From CADEDV01 sp964412375 (GTDB lineage: Bacteria; Bacteroidota; Bacteroidia; Chitinophagales; Chitinophagaceae), in the NCBI GenBank assembly GCA_964412375.1, contig CAYPOD010000031.1:1-41728 (forward strand): a stretch of 41,728 nucleotides of DNA, written 5' to 3'. Below, piece by piece: positions 17,047-23,383 of this stretch (position 1 is its first letter; each line of letters opens with the position of its first letter). The notes beneath the pieces were generated by a model. The model saw only the letters and a list, made by a program, of their open reading frames with translations, was not told the DNA's origin and made no database searches. The position numbers and the translations under genes were made by a program.

Positions 17047-17230
17047 GGCCAGAGCTTTGCGTTCGGCAGGGCATTTATAAAAAGTCCAGCTCGGAACTGC
17101 AGCCGACCGAAGTTACAAAAGTTGAAAACATATTCTGTTGCTCATCCGTGTTCGGTCAGCAGGATATGTAGCTGATAGTAGTACTGCCGATGAGGATTTA
17201 TTCGTCGCCCCCTGCTGACGCAAAACTGAA

Positions 17231-17244
17231 TGTTGCCTGCTGTA
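17231..17244. repeat. Left inverted repeat of islet gene 2
   Basis: tgttgcctgctgta is matched at 13 of 14 positions by the reverse complement of tatagcaggcaaca (17856-17869). It also resembles the islet gene 1 repeat (gttgsctgc core). Confidence 0.55.
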
Positions 17245-17252
17245 TTTCTTTG

Positions 17253-17813
17253 TCACTTATGTAACCTGTTTGTTTTGCTTAAGCAGTCAAATAAGATTGA
17301 GTTTCGTCTTGGGTCTTCAGAGTCAATTGCAAAATCATAGTCGGGCAATTTTCTTAAAATGTCAATTCTTGTGTCGTGTGCAAATGCTGTAATTCCGTCA
17401 CAACCCCAAGAGGAAACTAAATTCCAAAAATATCCTGTATAAATTATGTTGCCGTTAATTGTCAATGCGAATTGTCTGCCACAACATAAAGGAATTTTTA
17501 GATTATTAATTCTGTCTGTCACCGCCGATGTAACTTCAAACATTTGTCTATTGTCAATAAAGATTGAGTCTTTAAATTTAATTGTGTCTCTTTTAAAAGT
17601 ATATCCAAGGATTTCATGGTCTTTAATAAATGCTGTGTCGGCCAAGTCGGTAATATTAGCTAAAAATGGACCTCTTAATTCTAATGCCGTGTCAAGATTG
17701 GGATTTACTGATTTTAAAAGATAGATTTCTACCTTACAGGTCTGACCCTTTTCTGTCTGTCCAATTACCTTGGTAAAAATTAACAACAAAGCGAAAGTCA
17801 ATAGTCTTGTCAT
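17253..17813 (-). CDS. Orphan AT-rich secreted protein
   Basis: An unrecognised protein of about 186 residues. I start it at the ATG at 17813 because MTRLLTFALLLIFTKVIGQ is a good signal peptide; the open frame extends 19 codons further, to 17870, but that extension runs into the inverted repeat. The mature protein is beta-rich with LCCGRQFALTINGNIIYTGY in the middle and two or three more cysteines (WGCDG, FDCLS). No catalytic motif is evident. Codon use is AT-rich compared with the flanking thioesterase. It is bracketed by an inverted repeat (17231-17244 and 17856-17869), like its neighbour at 16597. Confidence 0.65.
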   Translation of the reverse strand: MTRLLTFALLLIFTKVIGQTEKGQTCKVEIYLLKSVNPNLDTALELRGPFLANITDLADTAFIKDHEILGYTFKRDTIKFKDSIFIDNRQMFEVTSAVTDRINNLKIPLCCGRQFALTINGNIIYTGYFWNLVSSWGCDGITAFAHDTRIDILRKLPDYDFAIDSEDPRRNSILFDCLSKTNRLHK

Positions 17814-17855
17814 ATAGTTTTCTGAAAAGATGCCTGTAGTAGAGGGTTTACATAA

Positions 17856-17869
17856 TATAGCAGGCAACA
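17856..17869. repeat. Right inverted repeat of islet gene 2
   Basis: tatagcaggcaaca is the partner of 17231-17244 (13/14). It lies about 43 bp upstream of the chosen start of the secreted protein. Confidence 0.55.
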
Positions 17870-17937
17870 CATAAATTTACGCTACTTCCGGTATAAATTT
17901 CCGCTGATATTCAAGGAGAATTTGTACCAGCTATTTT

Positions 17938-18372
17938 TCAACCAGCATTCAATCTTTCCCTCGCTTCTTCCGGCACAGCCACAATCTTCTTTGCTGCATA
18001 GTCATAACAAACCATTCCTGTTTTGGCGGCAGCAACCAATATTCTTTTCCCTGCAGTTTCTTTTTCTAATTTGTAATATAATTCAAAACCCACTTTGGTG
18101 AACTCAGCTGCAGCCACAGCTGCAATCACAGCATCTCCATAAAACAATTCCGCTTTAAATTCAATGGCCACATCAGCCATGATCATGCCCACACCGGCAA
18201 ACTGCATTTCGGTGTAGCCATGATGCTGCAAAAACTGCATCCTTGCTTCATGAATTATGGACAGCACGGCATCATTACCTACATGATTGCCATAGTTCAG
18301 GTCTGTTATGCGTACGGGTATCGTGGTGCTGAATAAGAACGATCCGGGCAAATCCAGTTTTATTCTCGCCAT
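17938..18372 (-). CDS. Acyl-CoA thioesterase (hotdog fold)
   Basis: A protein of about 144 residues of the 4-hydroxybenzoyl-CoA thioesterase/YbgC-like hotdog family, which hydrolyses acyl-CoA thioesters in the cytoplasm. The start region reads FLFSTTIPVRITDLNYGNHVGNDAVL: the RITDLNYGNHVGN segment is the family's active-site stretch, in which the usual Asp is present and tyrosine precedes GNHV. The later FKAELFYGDAVIA and VGFELYYKLEKE strands complete the fold. The start at 18372 (MARIKLDLPG) gives family-like length; the frame is open to an ATG at 18408. The substrate is unknown. It is encoded 30 bp after the sigma-partner gene on the same strand. Confidence 0.8.
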   Translation of the reverse strand: MARIKLDLPGSFLFSTTIPVRITDLNYGNHVGNDAVLSIIHEARMQFLQHHGYTEMQFAGVGMIMADVAIEFKAELFYGDAVIAAVAAAEFTKVGFELYYKLEKETAGKRILVAAAKTGMVCYDYAAKKIVAVPEEARERLNAG

Positions 18373-18438
18373 GTGTTCTTTTACGATAAAAATAGAAAAA
18401 CCTGTCAATACGGGTTAATGAGTGCCTGACCTGCTAAA

Positions 18439-19401
18439 TCAGGGATGATTTTCCTTGAAAGAATGCACCAGGTTGAGCAGGTCAAGGAAACTGCCGGCAG
18501 CATTGCCTGCTGCGGGTTGCGCCAGTTTTTCCCTCCATTTCTTTAATTGAAGATCACAGTCTTCATTCAGCTCTTCCCCGGCTACACAACAAACGAGTGG
18601 TGCCAGCTTTTTGGAGATACGGATAAAATTACCTTCAGGAGTAAGCAGGGTGATGTAGCGGTCAGCCATTTCGGGTTCTGTGTAATCGGCGTTGTATAAA
18701 GGATTGTTTATTTCCTCGCATAACATATCCCGGTAGGTGTGATGCGGACTGGGTTCGGAAACCAAACTGACCGGTGTCAGCGGTGACAAAAAATATTCTT
18801 CACTCACTCTTTTGATACGCTGCCTGTCAGTCGCATCCAGGCTCGCATATAAATGTTTACTGGCTTCCAATGCGGCATCATCTATTTGCTCCTGTGTAAC
18901 CACCACAGCCGGGTTATTTGGGGTTGTTGTAATCTTTTCCGGTGGCGTTTGTTCTGTTGATGCTGGTTGGTTGGTTTCTGCGCTTATTGGCTCTACGGCG
19001 GGTTCTTTGTCAAAAACGCTGATGGCAGCAAATGCCACAGCAGCAATAACTGCCGCAGCCGCAGCATAGCGCAGCAAAGGATAAAAAATGTTTCCCGCCG
19101 GTTTTTTTGTTTCGCTGTCTGCTTCAAGTCCGGAAGTAATTTTATCCCAAACTGCAGCGGGGGGCGTCACTTCGTAATGATAAACAGCCGCTGGAAAGGT
19201 TACAGGCTCAGCCATTTCATCCAATGCTGTGGCGATCTTTCCCCATGCATCAGCAGGAGGGGCCTCTTCATATTGTCTGATGAAAGCTGGAAAAGCAGCA
19301 GAAAGCATTGATTCATCAAGCGCAGCAGCTACCTTCTCCCAGGCACCGGGCGGAGGAGTTATTTCCTGGTTGTAAAGTTTGTTTTGAAATTCTTTGCTCA
19401 T
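18439..19401 (-). CDS. Putative anti-sigma factor with three 32-residue repeats
   Basis: A 320-residue single-pass membrane protein coupled to the ECF sigma gene (4-bp overlap). The cytoplasmic N-terminus has three tandem copies of a PPxxxWxKIxxxLDE motif with tryptophans at residues 21, 53 and 85, exactly 32 apart. A membrane helix follows (about 112-131, RYAAAAAVIAAVAFAAISVF), then a Pro/Thr-rich periplasmic stretch (about 135-170) and a C-terminal domain with three cysteines (MLCEE, LVCCVAG, NEDCDLQ). The gene order and topology suggest an anti-sigma factor, although no zinc-binding HxxxCxxC motif is present. A similar single motif is in the partner of the other sigma factor (29500-31023). 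The anti-sigma role is inferred. Confidence 0.6.
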   Translation of the reverse strand: MSKEFQNKLYNQEITPPPGAWEKVAAALDESMLSAAFPAFIRQYEEAPPADAWGKIATALDEMAEPVTFPAAVYHYEVTPPAAVWDKITSGLEADSETKKPAGNIFYPLLRYAAAAAVIAAVAFAAISVFDKEPAVEPISAETNQPASTEQTPPEKITTTPNNPAVVVTQEQIDDAALEASKHLYASLDATDRQRIKRVSEEYFLSPLTPVSLVSEPSPHHTYRDMLCEEINNPLYNADYTEPEMADRYITLLTPEGNFIRISKKLAPLVCCVAGEELNEDCDLQLKKWREKLAQPAAGNAAGSFLDLLNLVHSFKENHP

Positions 19402-19976
19402 GGTTTAATTCTCGCTGCACGCTGTTCATCCAAAAATTTTCTGACCATATCCTGTAAAATCACTTTGGCTCTCGACAATTGTGATTTGCTGGTGCCTTCG
19501 CTGATGCCCATCATGTCTGCGATCTCTTTGTGGGTGTATCCTTCGATAACATACATATTAAAGACGGTGCGGTAGCCCGGCGACAGTTGTTTGATCAATG
19601 CCAGGATGTCTTTTTCTGCGAGGCCGTCCAGCGCCGAAAGCGATTTGCCTTCCAGGGTGTTTTCTTCCTTTTCTGTTACAGGCTGCAGGTAACGTTTGCG
19701 GCGGAAATGTTCAATGGCGGTGTTGACAAAAATGCGTCTTACCCAGCCTTCAAACGAACCATCGCCGCGGAAACTGTCTAATTTTTTAAAGACCTTGATA
19801 AAGCCTTCCTGCAATATATCTTCGGCTTCTTCGGCATTGCCTGCATAGCGAAGGCAAACAGCATACATGCGGGGAGAAAACCGGCGGTACAGCTCTTCCT
19901 GCATACGCCTGTCGCCTTGCATACATCCGCTAATGAGGTCGCTTTCGGGGATAATTTGGTTGCGTGTGGTGTCCAA
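19398..19976 (-). CDS. ECF-type RNA polymerase sigma factor
   Basis: A 192-residue sigma-70 family ECF factor. Region 2 (about residues 30-95) contains YAVCLRYAGNAEEAEDILQE, GFIKVFKKLDSFRG and FEGWVRRIFVNTAIEHFRRK. Region 4 (about 120-175) has LSPGYRTVFNMYVIEGYTHK and EIADMMGISEGTSKSQLSRA, the helix-turn-helix that reads the -35 element. It redirects RNA polymerase to a small regulon, normally under control of the partner gene, whose ATG overlaps its stop by 4 bp. It lies 10 bp downstream of rdgB, so the rdgB promoter may also drive it. Confidence 0.95.
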   Translation of the reverse strand: MDTTRNQIIPESDLISGCMQGDRRMQEELYRRFSPRMYAVCLRYAGNAEEAEDILQEGFIKVFKKLDSFRGDGSFEGWVRRIFVNTAIEHFRRKRYLQPVTEKEENTLEGKSLSALDGLAEKDILALIKQLSPGYRTVFNMYVIEGYTHKEIADMMGISEGTSKSQLSRAKVILQDMVRKFLDEQRAARIKP

Positions 19977-19986
19977 TTCTGGTGGT

Positions 19987-20565
19987 TTACTTGAGGTTAT
20001 TCAAAAATGCTACCAGTTTTTCCGTTGCCCTGGCCCTGTGACTGTAAAATCCCTTTTCTTCCATGCTCATTTCTGCAAAAGTTTTGTTAGCGCCATCCGG
20101 GATAAACACCGGGTCATACCCAAAACCATGACTGCCCCGCCTTTCTTCTGTGATCCGCCCCGGGCATATACCCTCAAACAGCGTTTCCCGGCCATCAATG
20201 ATCAGGGAAATGATGGTCCGGAACCGGGCCGACCTGTCCGCTATTCCCGACAAATTATTCAAAAGTTTGTCAATATTTTGATCAAATGAACGGTTATCAC
20301 CGGCATACCGGGCACTTTTTACACCGGGTTCGCCGTTCAGCGCCTTTACTTCAAGACCCGTGTCCTCGCTAAAGCAATTGATACCGGTGAGCTGAAAAAT
20401 GGTTTGCGATTTTTCACTTGCATTGGCCTCCAGGGTATCATGTGGTTCAGGAATATCTTTTTCGATTCCTGCCTCTTTCAGGGTCAGCAATTCAAATTCA
20501 TGCCCGGTCAATGTTCGTATTTCATCAACCTTGTGCTGGTTATTGGTGGCAAAAATCAGTTTCAT
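19987..20565 (-). CDS. rdgB: XTP/dITP diphosphatase (RdgB/HAM1)
   Basis: A 192-residue house-cleaning enzyme that hydrolyses dITP, dXTP and related non-canonical purine NTPs to monophosphates, keeping them out of DNA and RNA. Family motifs are complete: FATNNQHKVDEI at the N-terminus, TLEANASEKS, the metal-binding EDTGLEVKALNGEPGVKSAR, GFGYDPVFIPDG and the C-terminal SHRARATEKL. It is 10 bp downstream of the possible psi-like gene and 10 bp upstream of the sigma factor, so the three or four minus-strand genes probably form one operon. Confidence 0.95.
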   Translation of the reverse strand: MKLIFATNNQHKVDEIRTLTGHEFELLTLKEAGIEKDIPEPHDTLEANASEKSQTIFQLTGINCFSEDTGLEVKALNGEPGVKSARYAGDNRSFDQNIDKLLNNLSGIADRSARFRTIISLIIDGRETLFEGICPGRITEERRGSHGFGYDPVFIPDGANKTFAEMSMEEKGFYSHRARATEKLVAFLNNLK

Positions 20566-20575
20566 AAGGAAGGGC

Positions 20576-21106
20576 TCAGATATTAAAAAGACGTTTTAGT
20601 GTAACCCATAATTTACTTTTCAGCACTTTGTCTTCCTGCAATGCCTGCAGGGAAGGAGCATATAGAAAGGAAATACCGGTAAAAGGCTGAACCTGGAATT
20701 GCGGAAAACTCATAGGCAGGCCAAATGAAACCGGTTCCACCCCAAATAATAAAACCACCCTGCTTTTTAACTCATCTGTAATGGTTTTATAGGATGCAGC
20801 ATGGCTAAAGCTGTTTAGCACAGCAACATCTCCCAGGCCAAGATGACAGGCAGCTAACATATTCATCAGCAACCGGAGGTCATCATCCGGCAGGTACACC
20901 ACATCCCTGCTATCCACAACAACAAGGATATTTTTCCGGTTTTCGCCAAGGTATTTCAAACCTGTTTGCGGAGATTTGCTCTCCCTGTCAGAATCCGGGT
21001 TGACCGGCAGGGCTGCTTGTGGCTGGCTTTCACCGGTTTCCACCAGCGCCGCAGGATACAGGTCAGCAAGAAGACCCGCAGATAATATTATGTTATTCAA
21101 ACTCAT
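20576..21106 (-). CDS. Hypothetical protein, possibly DNA polymerase III psi-like
   Basis: A 176-residue soluble protein, probably conserved in Bacteroidota but unannotated. After a variable N-terminus there is a strand-helix unit, KNILVVVDSRDVVYLPDDDL, then LLMNMLAACHLGLGDVAVLN and SRVVLLFGVEPVSFGLP, and finally APSLQALQEDKVLKSKLWVTLKRL. That order (strand, helix, second strand ending in a Gly, then PxLxxLxxDxxxKxxLWxxL) is reminiscent of the small psi subunit HolD, which bridges the clamp loader and SSB. No membrane helix or catalytic residue is seen. It sits 10 bp upstream of rdgB. The psi idea is pattern recognition only; unknown is the safe call. Confidence 0.55.
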   Translation of the reverse strand: MSLNNIILSAGLLADLYPAALVETGESQPQAALPVNPDSDRESKSPQTGLKYLGENRKNILVVVDSRDVVYLPDDDLRLLMNMLAACHLGLGDVAVLNSFSHAASYKTITDELKSRVVLLFGVEPVSFGLPMSFPQFQVQPFTGISFLYAPSLQALQEDKVLKSKLWVTLKRLFNI

Positions 21107-21124
21107 GAACAGCTTTTCGTTTAA

Positions 21125-21140
21125 CTAATGAGTGTTAGTT
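21125..21140. promoter_or_regulatory. Imperfect palindrome between divergent genes
   Basis: ACTAA and TTAGT arms flank tgagtg within the 71-bp spacer between ilvE and the minus-strand operon. This position fits a shared operator. Only 5-bp arms match, so support is weak. Confidence 0.2.
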
Positions 21141-21189
21141 TTTTTTCGTTTCTTTGGCCGGTCAAAAATAAACTATTATGATTGCAGCT

Positions 21190-22242
21190 ATGGACATTTC
21201 TATCACAAAAGCAGAGAGCAGTAAACTACAAGACCTGGACCTGGAGAACCTTCCATTTGGCCGCTATTTTTCCGACCACATGCTGGAAGCGGATTATGAG
21301 AATGGCGAATGGAAAAATGTGGAGATCAAACCTTATCAGCCACTGCTGCTCGATCCGTCAGTTGCTGCTTTGCATTATGGGCAGGCCATTTTTGAGGGCA
21401 TCAAGGCCTATAAAGACAGGCAGGGCAATGCATTTATTTTCCGTCCGCAGGATAATTTTCGCCGCTTCAATATTTCAGCCCGCCGCATGCAGATGCCCGA
21501 AGTGCCGGAAGAGATCTTTATGGAGGGCATGCACAAGTTGATCGAACTGGACAAGAACTGGATACCAGCCAAAGCAGACCATTCTCTTTATATCCGTCCT
21601 TTTATGTTTTCTTCTGATGAAGTGATAGGAGTGAAGCCTTCTGATAATTATAAATTCATGATCATCCTGAGTCCCACAGGGCCTTATTATGCCAGCCCCA
21701 TGCGGATCTATGTGGAAGAACAATTTGTAAGGGCATGTGAAGGTGGTGTGGGTTTTGCCAAAGCCGCCGGCAACTATGCTGCTGCCATGATGGCCACAGC
21801 CGAAGCAAAGAAAAAAGGATACGACCAGGTGCTTTGGATGGATGCAAGGGAGCATAAATATGTGCAGGAATGCGGCACCATGAATGTTTTCTTTGTGATC
21901 GGCAATAAAGCGATCACTCCCGGTTTGCAGTCGGGCACCATCCTGGATGGGGTCACCCGGAACAGTGCCCTCACCCTTTTGCAGGAAATGGGACTGGAAA
22001 CCGAAGAGAGAGAACTTAGCATTGATGAGATCATAGAAGCTTTCAAAGCCGGTACGCTGAAAGAGGTTTTCGGCACCGGCACCGCTGCCACCATCTCGCT
22101 GATAAGGGAGCTGCGCTACAAGGATTTTGTGATGGAATTCACGGTTCAGAGCTGGACCATCGCACCCACGGTGAAAAAATGGCTCACCGACATCCGGGAG
22201 GGCAGAAGAGAGGATAAGTATAGCTGGATGTCGAAGATTTAA
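21190..22242 (+). CDS. ilvE: Branched-chain amino acid aminotransferase
   Basis: A PLP-dependent class IV aminotransferase that interconverts valine, leucine and isoleucine with their 2-oxo acids. At about 350 residues it belongs to the longer type II group (human BCAT-like) rather than the short E. coli form. Signatures are FGRYFSDHMLEADYENGEW, ALHYGQAIFEGIKAY, the PLP lysine in GFAKAAGNYAAAM, QECGTMNVFFVI, GVTRNSAL and FGTGTAATISLI. I prefer ATG 21190 (MDISITKAE) over 21178, which would add only MIAA. It is probably monocistronic. Downstream lies a spacer with two interleaved inverted repeats, then the rpsL promoter. Confidence 0.95.
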   Translation: MDISITKAESSKLQDLDLENLPFGRYFSDHMLEADYENGEWKNVEIKPYQPLLLDPSVAALHYGQAIFEGIKAYKDRQGNAFIFRPQDNFRRFNISARRMQMPEVPEEIFMEGMHKLIELDKNWIPAKADHSLYIRPFMFSSDEVIGVKPSDNYKFMIILSPTGPYYASPMRIYVEEQFVRACEGGVGFAKAAGNYAAAMMATAEAKKKGYDQVLWMDAREHKYVQECGTMNVFFVIGNKAITPGLQSGTILDGVTRNSALTLLQEMGLETEERELSIDEIIEAFKAGTLKEVFGTGTAATISLIRELRYKDFVMEFTVQSWTIAPTVKKWLTDIREGRREDKYSWMSKI

Positions 22243-22263
22243 AGGCCTAAAACACAAATTTTT

Positions 22264-22350
22264 AAATCCCAAATCCCAGCTTTTCAGGGGTAAATGTTGA
22301 AAACCCGAAATAGTTTGGAATTTGGGATTTGTATTTTTGGAATTTACCCC
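22264..22350. repeat. Interleaved inverted repeats between ilvE and rpsL
   Basis: Arm A aaatcccaaat (22264-22274) pairs with atttgggattt (22320-22330), and arm B ggggtaaat (22287-22295) pairs with atttacccc (22342-22350). The order A-B-A'-B' is pseudoknot-like. A' and B' lie on either side of the rpsL -33 element. Confidence 0.45.
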
Positions 22351-22367
22351 CTCCACCGTTACCTTTG
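22336..22367 (+). promoter_or_regulatory. Probable rpsL-rpsG promoter (Bacteroidota type)
   Basis: TTTG at 22336-22339, then 20 nt, then TACCTTTG at 22360-22367, a full match to the -33/-7 pattern. The predicted start is about 20 nt before the rpsL ATG. Confidence 0.65.
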
Positions 22368-22393
22368 CCCTCCCAAAAATCAAAAGGTTTGTA

Positions 22394-22774
22394 ATGCCTA
22401 CAATTCAACAATTAGTAAGAAAAGGAAGAGAAATCATCAGGGCCAAGAGCAAATCACGGGCTTTGGACGAGTGTCCGCAGCGCCGTGGCGTTTGCACCCG
22501 TGTGTACACCACCACACCTAAAAAGCCTAACTCAGCTTTGCGTAAAGTTGCCAAAGTTCGTCTCACCAATAAAATTGAGGTGATCGCTTATATCCCCGGT
22601 GAGGGACATAACCTGCAGGAACACTCAATCGTGTTGATTCGCGGTGGTCGTGTAAAAGACCTGCCGGGTGTTCGTTACCACATCGTTCGTGGTTCACTCG
22701 ACACTGCCGGTGTGAAAGACAGGAAACAAAGCCGTTCCAAATACGGAACCAAGAAAGAAAAGGCGAAGAAATAA
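22394..22774 (+). CDS. rpsL: 30S ribosomal protein S12
   Basis: S12 of the small subunit decoding centre, 126 residues from ATG 22394. The frame opens 24 codons earlier, but MPTIQQLVRKGRE is the universal S12 N-terminus. The decoding loop KKPNSALRKVAKVRLTN carries the lysine whose mutation gives streptomycin resistance elsewhere; here it is the sensitive-type K. The second loop, GGRVKDLPGVRYH, has the aspartate that RimO methylthiolates in other bacteria. It is transcribed with rpsG 80 bp downstream from the promoter at 22336-22367. Confidence 0.98.
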   Translation: MPTIQQLVRKGREIIRAKSKSRALDECPQRRGVCTRVYTTTPKKPNSALRKVAKVRLTNKIEVIAYIPGEGHNLQEHSIVLIRGGRVKDLPGVRYHIVRGSLDTAGVKDRKQSRSKYGTKKEKAKK

Positions 22775-22854
22775 TTCAATTATAATTTGTACTGAGTAAA
22801 GTTTTAATACTTGAAGAAATTCAGCTACAGCAGTTACTTTAAAAATTAAGATTC

Positions 22855-23322
22855 ATGCGGAAAGCACAAGCAAAAAAACTCCCCTTAGCGCCAGACCCGA
22901 AGTTCAATGACAAACTGGTTACCCGTTTTGTCAACAACCTGATGTGGGAAGGAAAGAAAAGCGGAGCTTACACTATTTTTTACAATGCACTCGACAAAGT
23001 GGCCAAACAAACCAGCGAAGATGGTTACGAAGTATGGAAAAGAGCTTTGGCCAATGTTACCCCTTCTGTTGAAGTCCGCAGCCGCCGTATCGGTGGCGCC
23101 ACCTTCCAGATACCTACTGAGGTTCGTCCCGACAGGAAGATATCGCTCAGCATCAAATGGCTTATCCGCTATAGCCGGGAGAGAAACGGACGCAGCATGG
23201 CCGATAAACTGGCCAACGAGATCGTAGCTGCCAGCAAAGGCGAAGGTTCTGCCTTCAAGAAAAAAGAAGATACCCACCGTATGGCCGAAGCCAACAAGGC
23301 TTTTGCTCACTTCAGGGTATAA
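22855..23322 (+). CDS. rpsG: 30S ribosomal protein S7
   Basis: S7 initiates assembly of the 30S head by binding the 3' domain of 16S rRNA. The 155-residue product has LVTRFVNNLMWEGKKSGA, NVTPSVEVRSRRIGGATFQI, PTEVRPDRK, WLIRYSRERNGRSMADKLAN and the C-terminal RMAEANKAFAHFR, all typical. A likely terminator follows at 23347-23375 and the next genes are on the opposite strand, so the usual str-operon neighbour fusA is not here. Confidence 0.98.
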   Translation: MRKAQAKKLPLAPDPKFNDKLVTRFVNNLMWEGKKSGAYTIFYNALDKVAKQTSEDGYEVWKRALANVTPSVEVRSRRIGGATFQIPTEVRPDRKISLSIKWLIRYSRERNGRSMADKLANEIVAASKGEGSAFKKKEDTHRMAEANKAFAHFRV

Positions 23323-23346
23323 AAGATACAAGACACATTTCTCGAG

Positions 23347-23375
23347 ACCACTCCGATTATTCAGGGTGGTTTTTT
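23347..23375 (+). terminator. Probable terminator after rpsG
   Basis: A short imperfect hairpin (accac at 23348-23351 and beyond pairing with gtggt at 23366-23370, extended by cc/gg) is followed by a T6 run, 25 bp after the rpsG stop. Confidence 0.55.
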
Positions 23376-23383
23376 GTTTGGGG

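Noticed and set aside
16987..17252. Integron attC site between the two orphan genes
   Set aside because: The spacer has several short inverted pairs, but I could not find matching GTTRRRY and RYYYAAC core sites, and no integrase is nearby.
18439..19401. Classical zinc-binding anti-sigma factor
   Set aside because: No HxxxCxxC motif is present in the cytoplasmic part; the anti-sigma role is kept only as an inference from gene order.
21475..22383. A 302-codon open frame on the minus strand
   Set aside because: It lies opposite ilvE and the rpsL promoter; ilvE motifs are complete on the plus strand, so this is a shadow.
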